From the NCBI RefSeq assembly GCF_035195345.1, contig NZ_CP136574.1, positions 2,409,871 through 2,473,870 on the forward strand: DNA of 64,000 nt. Reading direction: 5' to 3'. Shown piece by piece: positions 1 to 8,698 of this stretch; the first letter of the stretch is position 1; every line of letters begins with the position of its first letter. Made by a program: the position numbers and the translations under genes. This DNA is from Flavobacterium sp. (GTDB lineage Bacteria > Bacteroidota > Bacteroidia > Flavobacteriales > Flavobacteriaceae). The notes beneath the pieces are model-generated. The model worked only from the letters and a program-made list of their open reading frames with translations. It had not been told where the DNA came from and ran no database searches.

Positions 1-1323
1 ATGGATGTTTTTTCGTCCATACTAACTTTAACATTAATAGGGTATTACACAAATTTTCATTATTTCAGAGTTTCAGAAACTAATTTTTATTGGACCATTG
101 TATTAGCATTTTATATTAGTTTTTTTGGTACTATTTTTGAAATGTATAATTTACAAATTGCTAGTAATCGATTTCAAATTTCAAAAAGTATTATTCTTAC
201 AACATCTGTAACCGTATTATTTTATTTATTAACACCTTTTTATACTCCGATTTTACCCTCTAATCGTTTGCAAATTTTACTCTTTTTCTTTTCTATTTTG
301 TTTTCGTTATCTATTTGGCGGTATATTTATATTGTCTTCTTAGCTTCTAATCGATTTATGAAAGAAGTAATTTTTGTTTGTAATAGTAAAGATATCAATG
401 ATTTATTGAGACAATTAGCAACATTTAATCCTCATTATAAAGTAGTTGGTTATGTAGCTATTGATGAAGTTCCAATTAAAGTAAAAGTAAAGCGAGTTCT
501 ACAAGAAAATTTAGATGAATTTGTTCGTAAAAATAATGTGTCTGAAATAGTAGTTTCCACTATAAATAATAAATTAACATCTGTAGATTTGTACAATAAG
601 TTATTGCAACTACTTGAAAAGGGAGTAGTAATTAGAAAATACAATCAGGTATATGAGAATACAACTTATCGTTTACCAATAAATTTTGAAGAGAAGGAAT
701 TGTACAAGTTTTTCCCTTTTAGTAGAAGTAATCAAAATAAATTTTTTGTTTTTTACACCCGTTTTTTTGACATTGTTTTTTCAACTCTAGGTTTGATTTT
801 CTTTTTTTTTATTGCCCCTTTTTTATGGATAATCAACCTTTTTGCTAACAATGGAAGTTTTTTTTACACACAAGTACGGGTTGGTAAAAATGGTATTCCC
901 TTTACAATTTATAAAATGAGAACTATGGTGCAAAGCGCTGAGAAAAATGGTGCAGTATTTGCAGTAAGCAATGATAGTAGAATCACTCCTTTTGGAAAGT
1001 TTCTTCGTAAATCACGATTAGATGAATTTCCACAATTTATTAATGTACTAAAAGGTGAAATGTCAATTATAGGTCCTAGACCAGAGCGCCCTATTTTTGT
1101 GGATCAAATTGCAGCGTCAATTCCATTATATCAAACACGTCACGTAATTAAGCCTGGATTAACTGGTTGGGCACAAGTGAATTATCCTTATGGCTCTAAT
1201 TTAGAGGATAGTTTGATGAAATTGCGATACGATTTATATTACATCAAGCATCGAAGTTTGTTTTTAGATGTTGATATTGTAATAAAAACGATGAGTACGG
1301 TTTTATTCTTTAGAGGGCAATAA
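1..1323 (+). CDS. Polyprenyl glycosylphosphotransferase (exopolysaccharide sugar transferase), probably 5'-partial
   Basis: Membrane enzyme that transfers a sugar-1-phosphate from a nucleotide sugar to undecaprenyl phosphate, the first step of capsule or exopolysaccharide repeat-unit synthesis. Four hydrophobic segments lie in the first ~115 residues, followed by a soluble nucleotide-binding-like domain (~115-230), a further membrane segment (~253-283) and the bacterial sugar transferase domain. The latter shows KMRTM (~305), SIIGPRPERP (~354) and KPGLTGWAQVNYPYG (~384). The ATG lies at base 1, and family members usually carry about 20 more residues before the first hydrophobic segment. The true start is therefore probably upstream of the window. 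No other polysaccharide gene follows, so any cluster lies to the left. The substrate sugar cannot be told from sequence. Confidence 0.9.
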   Translation: MDVFSSILTLTLIGYYTNFHYFRVSETNFYWTIVLAFYISFFGTIFEMYNLQIASNRFQISKSIILTTSVTVLFYLLTPFYTPILPSNRLQILLFFFSILFSLSIWRYIYIVFLASNRFMKEVIFVCNSKDINDLLRQLATFNPHYKVVGYVAIDEVPIKVKVKRVLQENLDEFVRKNNVSEIVVSTINNKLTSVDLYNKLLQLLEKGVVIRKYNQVYENTTYRLPINFEEKELYKFFPFSRSNQNKFFVFYTRFFDIVFSTLGLIFFFFIAPFLWIINLFANNGSFFYTQVRVGKNGIPFTIYKMRTMVQSAEKNGAVFAVSNDSRITPFGKFLRKSRLDEFPQFINVLKGEMSIIGPRPERPIFVDQIAASIPLYQTRHVIKPGLTGWAQVNYPYGSNLEDSLMKLRYDLYYIKHRSLFLDVDIVIKTMSTVLFFRGQ

Positions 1324-1355
1324 AAATAGTTTAGAAAGTTAAAAATTTTAAGAGT

Positions 1356-2480
1356 TTAAAAGGAAGTACTTTGTTTTGATCTTTTAATTTGTAACACAAT
1401 TTTTACTATCCAATAAAAATGAAGTGCTATAAAAGGCCAAACAATTTCCAAATGGATTTTAGTAGTCATATAAGCTAAATAGATAAGCAACATTGCTAGT
1501 ATGATTTTTCCTAAAAGTATTGTTTTATCTCGATTTTCTTTTTTGTAATACCATACAAAAATCAGTAACAGCGGATTGAATAATAAGATGTTGTAATTCC
1601 ATAAGATTTCTTCGTGTAATGAATACAATCCCACTAAAGAGAAGAAAAGCCCCAATAATCCAGCAAAGATAAAATAGCTCATTTTTATCCATTTTTTATT
1701 CAAAAGCACTAAAAATAAAAGCACTGTAATTAATGAATAAATAGAGTTGAACCAATTAAAATGAGTTTCAGGTTTGGTTACTTGAAGAATTTTAGCATCA
1801 CTCTTCTCAATTTTATTTCCATTTACTTTTGTTGTTGAAATAGCTTCTTTGAATTCATAGGGTAAGAATAGACGCGTTCCAGGTTTGTCAACTTTGGTAC
1901 CAAATATCAATTGAATGCCTAATTTCATATAAAAATTAGTCATGTACGGATATAAAATTTCTCGGTAAGATTGATTTGATATGTTTGATTTGATGTATTC
2001 TTTTCCTAAAATAGTATTGATTTTATCCACAACCATTGTTGTACAATTTCTGTCTATGAATTTGTAAGTATAAAAGCGTTCATCACTGTAAACTGAATGG
2101 TTTAATTGTTGAAATAGTCTATTTATTTGATTTGGATTTAGCTGTAATTCTTGCTCAATTATTTCACGATTTTCCACTTGATAGTTGTAATAAAAGTCAA
2201 TAAAACTTCCATTAGTAACAAAATATTGCAAATCCCCTTTAATGAATCGGCCTATAAAGTTGGGCGTACTAAAATCAAAAGCACCATAATTATAAACCAC
2301 ATCAAGATTGTTTAAACTGTCTTGAATGCGAATGCCAGTATGTCCATACATCGCATAGGATTCTGGTCCTAAACCACAAGTTAAAATACTAACTTTTGCT
2401 TGGTTTGAGAGCGAAATATTTTGGGAAAACCCATTAAAAGAAATTAAAATAAGTAGAGCGAAAAGTATTTTTTTTGTCAT
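1356..2480 (-). CDS. DUF4105 domain-containing membrane protein
   Basis: A 374-residue envelope protein of unknown function. A signal peptide (residues 1-19, ending FSQ) is followed by a DUF4105 domain with the typical GHTGIRI-like motif (~46-52). Later conserved-looking stretches are DRNCTTMV (~145) and RLFLPYEF (~205). Several hydrophobic segments (~245-365) form a membrane-embedded C-terminus. DUF4105 resembles lipoprotein N-acyltransferase Lnb, whose N-terminal domain belongs to this family, but Lnb activity is only a hypothesis here. The gene lies 44 nt downstream of the PorV/PorQ-like gene on the same strand and may be cotranscribed with it. Confidence 0.8.
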   Translation of the reverse strand: MTKKILFALLILISFNGFSQNISLSNQAKVSILTCGLGPESYAMYGHTGIRIQDSLNNLDVVYNYGAFDFSTPNFIGRFIKGDLQYFVTNGSFIDFYYNYQVENREIIEQELQLNPNQINRLFQQLNHSVYSDERFYTYKFIDRNCTTMVVDKINTILGKEYIKSNISNQSYREILYPYMTNFYMKLGIQLIFGTKVDKPGTRLFLPYEFKEAISTTKVNGNKIEKSDAKILQVTKPETHFNWFNSIYSLITVLLFLVLLNKKWIKMSYFIFAGLLGLFFSLVGLYSLHEEILWNYNILLFNPLLLIFVWYYKKENRDKTILLGKIILAMLLIYLAYMTTKIHLEIVWPFIALHFYWIVKIVLQIKRSKQSTSF

Positions 2481-2524
2481 TTTATAAAGTCTTTCGTCTT
2501 GTTTCTTTTCTCTTGCTTCTATAA

Positions 2525-3604
2525 TTATCTAAACAATTCCCAATCTACTTTTAATGAAAATATATTGGAGTACAAAGCTGCACTTTGATCGCCTAGATCG
2601 GTTAATGCATAATCTACTTGAATACCTTTGTATTTAAATCCTATCCCAATATTTGGTTGAAAACTAAGTTTTTTAGAATCGTCTATTTGTGTGATTTGTT
2701 GAAAATTACCAACGCCGGCTCTTAAATAAACCAAATTAATATAGCCAAATTCCAATCCAAGTGCAGGATCAATACTTATGGTATTTGTTGAAATAATATC
2801 ATTAGTTTTAGCAAATTGCATGTTTAAATTGGTCGCCGCTAAAATACTGTAATCGTAACGAACTATCCATTTTTTTGACATTCCTAATTGCGCTTTTGGA
2901 AGCGTAATTTCACTGGTTTCGGGCAATTCCTGATTTTCGCCCGGAATAGCATCGGCAATTTCTTGAAACTTTTCTTCGTCTATTGTCCAGGTGTTGTAAG
3001 TAGTAGTTATGTCGCGAAGCATTAAACCAAATTTCCAATCTTCGTCCTCACTAATGTATTGAATACCTAGGTCTAGTCCAAATCCCCATGAGTTGGCAAA
3101 ATCTCCAATTACCCTGCGAATTACTTTTGCATTGACACCATAATTTAATCCTTCAATGGGTAAGCTTCTAGCATACGAGGCGGTAAAAGCATAATCTGCG
3201 GTAGAAAAAAGTGAAATTCTATTGTAATCAATGTTGCCTTCGCTATCAATTAATTGGGTCGTGTTTAATATGTCATCTACGCCAAAACGTATAACCGATA
3301 TTCCCACAGCACTTTGATCATCGATTGGCATTGCAAAACCGGCATAATCATATTGTGCAATATTTGCAAAATAGCTAGCGTGCATTAATGAAAACTGTTT
3401 GTCTTCTAGTTTTAATAAACCAGCCGGATTCCAGTACCCAGAATTTACGTCGCCGGAATGAGATACCACAGCGTTAGCCATTCCTAATGCAGCTGCATCT
3501 ACGCCAATATTCATAAAATCATTTGAATATTTTCTAACGGTTTGCCCATAAGCTATGCAGCTAAATCCAAGTAGAAGATATAAAGTGGTCTTTTTCAATG
3601 CCAA
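2525..3604 (-). CDS. PorV/PorQ-family outer-membrane protein
   Basis: A 359-residue predicted outer-membrane beta-barrel of the FadL-like PorV/PorQ family. Some members act in type IX secretion as shuttles or attachment-complex subunits. A signal peptide (1-20, ending YGQ) precedes the family signature around residues 30-60, with ALGMANA and GYWNPAGL. The remainder alternates amphipathic strands and ends in an aromatic-containing strand (WELFR). T9SS is active in this organism by inference, because a T9SS-sorted protein lies at 42241. This copy is not adjacent to porU, so it is more likely a PorQ-like paralogue than PorV itself. Confidence 0.85.
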   Translation of the reverse strand: MALKKTTLYLLLGFSCIAYGQTVRKYSNDFMNIGVDAAALGMANAVVSHSGDVNSGYWNPAGLLKLEDKQFSLMHASYFANIAQYDYAGFAMPIDDQSAVGISVIRFGVDDILNTTQLIDSEGNIDYNRISLFSTADYAFTASYARSLPIEGLNYGVNAKVIRRVIGDFANSWGFGLDLGIQYISEDEDWKFGLMLRDITTTYNTWTIDEEKFQEIADAIPGENQELPETSEITLPKAQLGMSKKWIVRYDYSILAATNLNMQFAKTNDIISTNTISIDPALGLEFGYINLVYLRAGVGNFQQITQIDDSKKLSFQPNIGIGFKYKGIQVDYALTDLGDQSAALYSNIFSLKVDWELFR

Positions 3605-3725
3605 TTTTTTTACAAAGATGAAATAAATTTCTTAAATAGTAAACTCTAAAAGTATTAACTTATTGTATTACATTTGCTGTATATTATTTAAGGCTTTGCA
3701 TTAGCCGTATTTTAAACCTATTTGT

Positions 3726-4469
3726 ATGCAAATTAAAAAACATATTCCCAATCTTATCACTCTACTAAATCTTACATGTGGATTGTTAGCTGTTATAGCA
3801 ATATTTAGAGATCAAGAAGCTGAAGCATTTTGGTTTGTTTGTTTAGGTATTTTCTTTGATTTTTGGGACGGTTTTTTTGCTAGAAAGTATAATGTATCTG
3901 GTGATTTAGGATTACAGTTGGATTCGTTGGCAGATATGGTTACTTGTGGGGTTGTCCCGGGTTTGATGATTTTTAAATTAATTGAGAATTTACAAATTGA
4001 TAGTACATCTCCATATTTTTTAACAGAAGATACATGGTATATGGGATTTGTACCTTATTTAGGTTTTTTAATCACATTAGCTTCATGTTATCGTTTAGCA
4101 AAATTTAATATTGATACTCGTCAGACAGATTCTTTTATTGGATTACCTACACCCGCAAATGCTATGTTTATTATGAGTTTGCCAATGATAAGATTTTCTT
4201 ACGAAGATCAATGGGCAGGAATGTTAGTTAAAAATCCATTTATACTTTTAGCTATAACAATAATAAGTGCTTATATTCTAAATGCCGAAATTCCTTTATT
4301 TTCATTAAAAATAAAAGAGTTTACTTGGGCAAAATATAAAATGCAAATTTTGTTTTTAATTGGGTCGTTGTTTTCTTTTTCGCTACTAGGTTTCGTAGCC
4401 ATTCCGTTGATTATTATCAGTTATGTATTGGTTTCTGTAATCAGTAATAAAATGATGGCTAAAGAGTAA
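3726..4469 (+). CDS. pssA: CDP-diacylglycerol--serine O-phosphatidyltransferase
   Basis: Integral membrane enzyme making phosphatidylserine from CDP-diacylglycerol and serine, the precursor of phosphatidylethanolamine. The CDP-alcohol phosphatidyltransferase signature DG(x2)AR(x8)G(x3)D(x3)D is complete: DGFFAR starts near residue 48 and the last two Asp fall in LDSLAD (~65-70). About eight hydrophobic segments span the 247 residues, as usual for class II PssA. The PNLITLLNL start is typical of the family. The stop codon overlaps the ATG of the following lysozyme gene by one base (taatg), so the two are translationally coupled. Confidence 0.93.
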   Translation: MQIKKHIPNLITLLNLTCGLLAVIAIFRDQEAEAFWFVCLGIFFDFWDGFFARKYNVSGDLGLQLDSLADMVTCGVVPGLMIFKLIENLQIDSTSPYFLTEDTWYMGFVPYLGFLITLASCYRLAKFNIDTRQTDSFIGLPTPANAMFIMSLPMIRFSYEDQWAGMLVKNPFILLAITIISAYILNAEIPLFSLKIKEFTWAKYKMQILFLIGSLFSFSLLGFVAIPLIIISYVLVSVISNKMMAKE

Positions 4470-5320
4470 TGGCTGCCAAAATTTATAGAAAAAAATATCC
4501 TTCCAAACAAAAATCCAATTCGATAAGCAAATGGGTTATTAGGTTTTTTGTATTTGTATTTATCTTTTTTGTTCTCTTAGGAATCTATAAATTTAGAGAT
4601 GGATTTTTATATTATTTAGGGTTTAAAACTGATAAATATTCTCATGAATTGTCTGCTGATGAACGCAAATTAGCAGATATTAGAATTTATGAAGTGTTGC
4701 ATAAACACGATAATAAAGCCATTGGTTTTGATGTTTCAGAATATCAAAGCGAAATCGATTGGGAGCAAACCTACCATATCGATGAATCGTTTGAATTGTC
4801 TTTTGTTTTTATTCGTGCTACCGCTGGAAAAAACAAAACTGATAAAAGATTTAAGGAAAATTGGGAAGCCTCAAAAAAACGTCAATTGATTCGCGGTGCT
4901 TATCATTATTATCGTCCCAACGAAAATTCGATCGAACAAGCTGAAAATTTCATCAAAAACGTAAAATTAGAAAAAGGCGATTTACCACCAGTATTAGATA
5001 TTGAAAAGTTGCCAAGAAAACAATCTATTGATAGTTTGAAAGTAGGATTGCGTCGTTGGTTAAAAAAAGTTGAAAAACATTACAAGGTAAAACCAATTAT
5101 TTATTCGGGAGAAAGTTATTATACTGATTTTTTGAGAGAAGAATTTTCAGAATACCCGCTTTGGATTGCTAATTATAATTTTTGGCGAAACGATTTAGAA
5201 TCGGATTGGCAGTTTTGGCAATTCACAGAGAAAGCTCAAATTACAGGTGTTCAAGGTATGGTGGATTTGAATATTTTTAATGGAGATAAAAACAAGTTGT
5301 TGTTGAAGTGTATGCGGTGA
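4469..5320 (+). CDS. GH25-family lysozyme, membrane-anchored
   Basis: Predicted N-acetylmuramidase of glycoside hydrolase family 25 (283 aa). A basic N-terminus and one membrane segment (~23-43) anchor it, with the catalytic domain from ~83. Visible motifs are GFDVSEYQ (~86, catalytic-site Asp), FIRATAG, GAYHYYRP, PPVLDIEK (~173, the DxE acidic pair) and WQFWQF with VDLNIF near the end. It would cut peptidoglycan in the periplasm or act in cell-wall turnover. It overlaps the pssA stop codon by one base, so expression is presumably coupled. The physiological substrate and role are not known. Confidence 0.88.
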   Translation: MAAKIYRKKYPSKQKSNSISKWVIRFFVFVFIFFVLLGIYKFRDGFLYYLGFKTDKYSHELSADERKLADIRIYEVLHKHDNKAIGFDVSEYQSEIDWEQTYHIDESFELSFVFIRATAGKNKTDKRFKENWEASKKRQLIRGAYHYYRPNENSIEQAENFIKNVKLEKGDLPPVLDIEKLPRKQSIDSLKVGLRRWLKKVEKHYKVKPIIYSGESYYTDFLREEFSEYPLWIANYNFWRNDLESDWQFWQFTEKAQITGVQGMVDLNIFNGDKNKLLLKCMR

Positions 5321-5554
5321 TTTTTAACCACTAAGGTCACAAAGAATGCACAATGCACAATATTCTTTAAACACATAGCCACCATTGTTTTGCTTTCTGT
5401 TAATAGTCGTTTCACTTGACATAGATCACATTAGAATAGATGCTTAGTTTGTCATGCTATCAATTATCTCTTGAACCGAAAAAATACTTTTAAAGAAAGA
5501 AATCTTAGTGTAACTTCGTGTTAAACTTCGTGAAACTTTGTGTACCCAAAAAAA
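5321..5554. repeat. Intergenic degenerate repeat region
   Basis: 234-bp non-coding spacer between convergent genes. The left end (CACTAAGGTCACAAAG) reads on the plus strand. The right end contains several degenerate ACTTCGTG / ACTTTGTG units, whose complements CACGAAG and CACAAAG match the left-end style, so the ends lie in inverted orientation. The middle contains GCTTAGTTTGTCATGCT, which resembles dispersed intergenic repeats I recall from flavobacterial genomes. No ORF or clear RNA gene is visible. Confidence 0.4.
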
Positions 5555-6352
5555 CTACTCTTTATTTAAATTTAATTCTCCTTTACCATGAATGATGGTT
5601 GTTTTTGGAGCATCAAAATCAATTTTTGTTTTACGTAATTCGAAATTTTGTCCAAGGTAAACTCGTCTTACCATTTCGTCTGCTACTAATTCTTCTGGTT
5701 TTCCTGCCTTTAGAATTCCACCTTCAAACATTAAGTAGGTTTTGTCTGTAATCGCTAAAGTTTCTTGTACGTTGTGGTCGGTGATTAAAATCCCGATATT
5801 TTTATTTTTTAATTGGGCTACAATTCGTTGAATATCTTCCACAGCAACTGGGTCGACTCCTGCAAAAGGTTCGTCTAAAAGAATAAATTTAGGATCGGTT
5901 GCTAAAGCGCGCGCAATTTCAGTACGACGACGTTCACCACCCGAAAGTAAATCACCACGATTGGTACGAATATGTTCCAATGCGAACTCTGCAATTAATT
6001 CTTCCATTTTAGCTTCTTGCGCTTCTTTAGAAAGTGATGTCAATTGCAAAACACTTAATATATTATCTTCGATACTTAATTTTCTAAAAACAGAAGCTTC
6101 TTGAGCTAAATAGCCAATCCCATTTTGTGCGCGTTTGTACATTGGGAAGTTAGTAATATCCATATCATCTAAATAAATATTGCCGCTATTTGGTTTTACT
6201 AAACCTACAATCATGTAGAATGAAGTGGTTTTTCCAGCTCCGTTTGGGCCTAATAAACCTACGATTTCACCTTGATTTACTTCAACGGAAATCCCTTTTA
6301 CTACACTTCTTTTTTTATAGGTTTTAACTAAATTTTCTGCTCTAAGCTTCAT
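5555..6352 (-). CDS. lptB: LPS export ABC transporter ATP-binding protein
   Basis: Cytoplasmic ATPase of the LptBFG complex that extracts lipopolysaccharide from the inner membrane toward the Lpt bridge. It has Walker A GPNGAGKTT (~35-43), a Q-loop in YLAQEASVFRKL, the ABC signature LSGGERRR (~137), Walker B FILLDEPFAGVDP (~156) and the H-loop ITDHN. The short C-terminal tail and EASVFRKLS segment are characteristic of LptB. Length (265 aa) is slightly above the proteobacterial ~241 because of a C-terminal extension. It is last in a minus-strand envelope cluster after kdsD, tatC and an AhpD-like gene; the 121-nt gap before it contains a short tandem repeat. Confidence 0.93.
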   Translation of the reverse strand: MKLRAENLVKTYKKRSVVKGISVEVNQGEIVGLLGPNGAGKTTSFYMIVGLVKPNSGNIYLDDMDITNFPMYKRAQNGIGYLAQEASVFRKLSIEDNILSVLQLTSLSKEAQEAKMEELIAEFALEHIRTNRGDLLSGGERRRTEIARALATDPKFILLDEPFAGVDPVAVEDIQRIVAQLKNKNIGILITDHNVQETLAITDKTYLMFEGGILKAGKPEELVADEMVRRVYLGQNFELRKTKIDFDAPKTTIIHGKGELNLNKE

Positions 6353-6357
6353 AGTGT

Positions 6358-6389
6358 GGTTATGAGTTTAAAAGGTTATGAGTTTAAAA
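6358..6389. repeat. Tandem direct repeat, 16 bp x 2
   Basis: The unit GGTTATGAGTTTAAAA occurs twice head to tail just upstream of the lptB start codon. It is low-complexity spacer of a kind also seen near 37085 (repeated GAGTT words); no function is inferred. Confidence 0.6.
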
Positions 6390-6473
6390 GACATTATGAT
6401 ACAAATAAACAAATAAACAATTTAACAGTTAAACGAATTAATAATAATTTATTTTCTGCCTACTGAATTCTGT

Positions 6474-6824
6474 TTATTGAACACTTTCTTCAAGTGCTTC
6501 CCAAAATTCATAAGCTCTTCTTAAATGAGGAATTACAATCGTTCCGCCTACTAAAGTTGCAATTCCCATGCTTTCCATCATTTCTTCTTTAGTAACGCCA
6601 TTTTTATAGGCGGTTTCTAAATGGTATTTGATGCAATCATCGCAACGTAAAACGGCTGAAGCTACTAAGCCTAGAAGCTCTTTGGTTTTTACATCTAAAG
6701 CACCTTCCATGTAAGCATTTGTATCTACATTGAAAATTCTTTTGATGACTTTGTTGTTGTCAGCTAATAATTTTTTGTTCATTTTTGAACGGTAATCGTT
6801 GAATTCTTTTACTAAATCTGCCAT
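6474..6824 (-). CDS. Carboxymuconolactone decarboxylase / AhpD-like protein
   Basis: Small all-helical protein (116 aa) of the CMD/AhpD-like family. The redox motif CxxC with following His is present as LRCDDCIKYH (~60-69), followed by AYKNGVTKEEMMESMGIA and the glycine-rich GGTIVIPH. Proteins with this CxxCxxH pattern are usually disulfide reductases or peroxidase partners rather than true decarboxylases. It starts 2 nt downstream of the tatC stop codon, so it is very likely cotranscribed with kdsD and tatC. The substrate is not known. Confidence 0.85.
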   Translation of the reverse strand: MADLVKEFNDYRSKMNKKLLADNNKVIKRIFNVDTNAYMEGALDVKTKELLGLVASAVLRCDDCIKYHLETAYKNGVTKEEMMESMGIATLVGGTIVIPHLRRAYEFWEALEESVQ

Positions 6825-6826
6825 TT

Positions 6827-7648
6827 TTATGCGTTTAATTTTTCTCTTTCTTGACTTCTTACTACTAAAACACTGATTAATATACTAGCTTCGTAGAGTA
6901 TCATAATTGGAATTGTAACAATAATTTGACTTAATACATCTGGTGGTGTTATAATTGCTGCCACAATTAACACTATGACTAAGGTGTATTTTCGGTATTT
7001 TCTTAAAAATTCGGGAGTTACTAATCCTATTTTCGTAAGGAAGAAAATAATAATTGGTAATTCAAACAACAATCCACTAGCAATTGCTGATGTTTTCATT
7101 AAGCTAATGTACGAGTCAATATCTATTGAATTGCTGATTTCTGGACTCACAATATAGCTTGCAAAGAATTGAACTGATAATGGTGCAATTAAATAATAGC
7201 CAAATAATACGCCAACAAAGAATAAGAATGAAGAAACAATGATAAAAGACACAGCATATTTCCTTTCTTTTTCATAGAGCGCAGGACTTATGAATTTCCA
7301 AATTTCCCATAAAATGAAAGGAAATGCAAAAATGAATCCTACAGTTATGGAAGTCCACATGTGCATTGAAAATTGTCCGCCCATTTCTCTGTTTTGGATA
7401 GGGAGATTGATTTCTGTTATGCACATTGTTTCTTGCATATCAACATATTTTCCCAATTCACAGAAGAACTGATAGGTAACAAAATCAGGACTTTTGGGGC
7501 CAAAAATAATTTCGTTAAAAATAAAATCACTAAAGAAAAAAGCAACAACACCGCCAATTAAAATGGCAGCTGAACTTCTAACTAATAACCAACGTAATTC
7601 CTCGAGATGATCTAAAAACGACATCTCTTTTATGTTTTTTTCTGCCAT
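6827..7648 (-). CDS. tatC: Sec-independent protein translocase subunit TatC
   Basis: Polytopic receptor subunit of the twin-arginine translocase, which exports folded proteins carrying RR signal peptides. The cytoplasmic N-terminus has the family motif FLDHLEELRW (~11-20) and six hydrophobic segments follow. The internal FPFILWEIWKFISPALYEKER (~115-135) holds the conserved FP and PALY/E elements. The first periplasmic loop is longer than in E. coli, which is usual in Bacteroidetes and accounts for 273 aa. The start codon overlaps the kdsD stop codon by one base. No tatA gene is adjacent. Confidence 0.95.
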   Translation of the reverse strand: MAEKNIKEMSFLDHLEELRWLLVRSSAAILIGGVVAFFFSDFIFNEIIFGPKSPDFVTYQFFCELGKYVDMQETMCITEINLPIQNREMGGQFSMHMWTSITVGFIFAFPFILWEIWKFISPALYEKERKYAVSFIIVSSFLFFVGVLFGYYLIAPLSVQFFASYIVSPEISNSIDIDSYISLMKTSAIASGLLFELPIIIFFLTKIGLVTPEFLRKYRKYTLVIVLIVAAIITPPDVLSQIIVTIPIMILYEASILISVLVVRSQEREKLNA

Positions 7649-8613
7649 TATACGATTCCTTCTTTTAAAATATCGTGTAAGTGAAGTATTCCTTTGTATT
7701 CGTTATTGTCAATTACTACTAATTGGGTAATGGAGTTGTTTTCCAAAATGTCTAAAGCTTCCGATACAAGAACAGTAGAATTGATATTTTTAGGGTTTTT
7801 AGTCATAATATCATTGGCTGTTAAATCTGTAAAAGTGTCTCTCGTGTTTAACATTCTACGAATATCGCCATCCGTTACGATACCAATAACCTGATTATTT
7901 TCAATAACAGCGGTTACTCCTAAACGTTTTTCCGAGATTTCCATGATTACTTTTTTGATGGATGCATCTGGAGTCACCATAGGTTTGTGAGTAGTATCTA
8001 ACATGTCTTTTACGCGTAGCAATAATTTTTTTCCTAATGCGCCGCCAGGATGATATACTGCAAAATCTTCACTTTTAAAGTTGCGCATTTCCATTAAACA
8101 AACCGCTAAAGCATCTCCTAAAACTAGTTGTGCGGTAGTGCTGTTAGTGGGTGCTAAATTATTTGGACAAGCCTCACTTTCTACATAAGCATGTAAAATG
8201 TAATGAGATTCTTTTCCTAAGAACGAATTCTTATCGGCTGTCATACCTATTAAAGTATTTCCAAATCGTTTTAATAAGGGAGCTAAAACTTTTATTTCAG
8301 GACTGTTGCCGCTTTTTGAAATACAAATTACAATATCTTCAGGTTGTACCATGCCTAAATCACCATGAACGGCTTCAGCAGCATGTAAAAACATAGAAGG
8401 AGTGCCTGTTGAATTCAAAGTAGCAACAATTTTTTGAGCGATTAAGGCGCTTTTTCCAATTCCAGTTACTACAAGTCTTCCTTTGGTGTTGTATATCTCC
8501 GTAACACTTTTACCAAAGTCAGCATCTAAGTAGTTTACTAAGTTTTCAATGCTTTGGCTTTCAGAAAGTAAGGTTCGTTTAGCTGTTGCTAAAATGGTTT
8601 CAATTGTGCTCAA
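7648..8613 (-). CDS. kdsD: KpsF/GutQ-family arabinose-5-phosphate isomerase
   Basis: Converts ribulose-5-phosphate to arabinose-5-phosphate, the first committed step toward KDO for lipopolysaccharide. The N-terminal SIS domain (~1-190) shows VVTGIGKSALIAQKIVATLNSTGTPS and the conserved HAAEAVHGDLGM (~78-89). A pair of CBS domains (~205-321) follows, as in full-length KdsD. Length of 321 aa is standard. It is the first gene of the minus-strand kdsD-tatC-ahpD-like-lptB cluster, so KDO synthesis and LPS export share a locus. It is divergent from recQ. Confidence 0.93.
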   Translation of the reverse strand: MSTIETILATAKRTLLSESQSIENLVNYLDADFGKSVTEIYNTKGRLVVTGIGKSALIAQKIVATLNSTGTPSMFLHAAEAVHGDLGMVQPEDIVICISKSGNSPEIKVLAPLLKRFGNTLIGMTADKNSFLGKESHYILHAYVESEACPNNLAPTNSTTAQLVLGDALAVCLMEMRNFKSEDFAVYHPGGALGKKLLLRVKDMLDTTHKPMVTPDASIKKVIMEISEKRLGVTAVIENNQVIGIVTDGDIRRMLNTRDTFTDLTANDIMTKNPKNINSTVLVSEALDILENNSITQLVVIDNNEYKGILHLHDILKEGIV

Positions 8614-8660
8614 AATAGAAATATTAAAAAATTTGTATGTATAAAAGAAATTCGTATCTT

Positions 8661-8668
8661 TATGTTTG
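8661..8668 (+). promoter_or_regulatory. -7 promoter element of recQ
   Basis: TATGTTTG fits the Bacteroidetes consensus TAnnTTTG and lies 30 nt before the recQ ATG. No well-spaced -33 TTG was found. Confidence 0.5.
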
Positions 8669-8698
8669 CAAATTTAGGTAAAATCATATTAATAGAGA

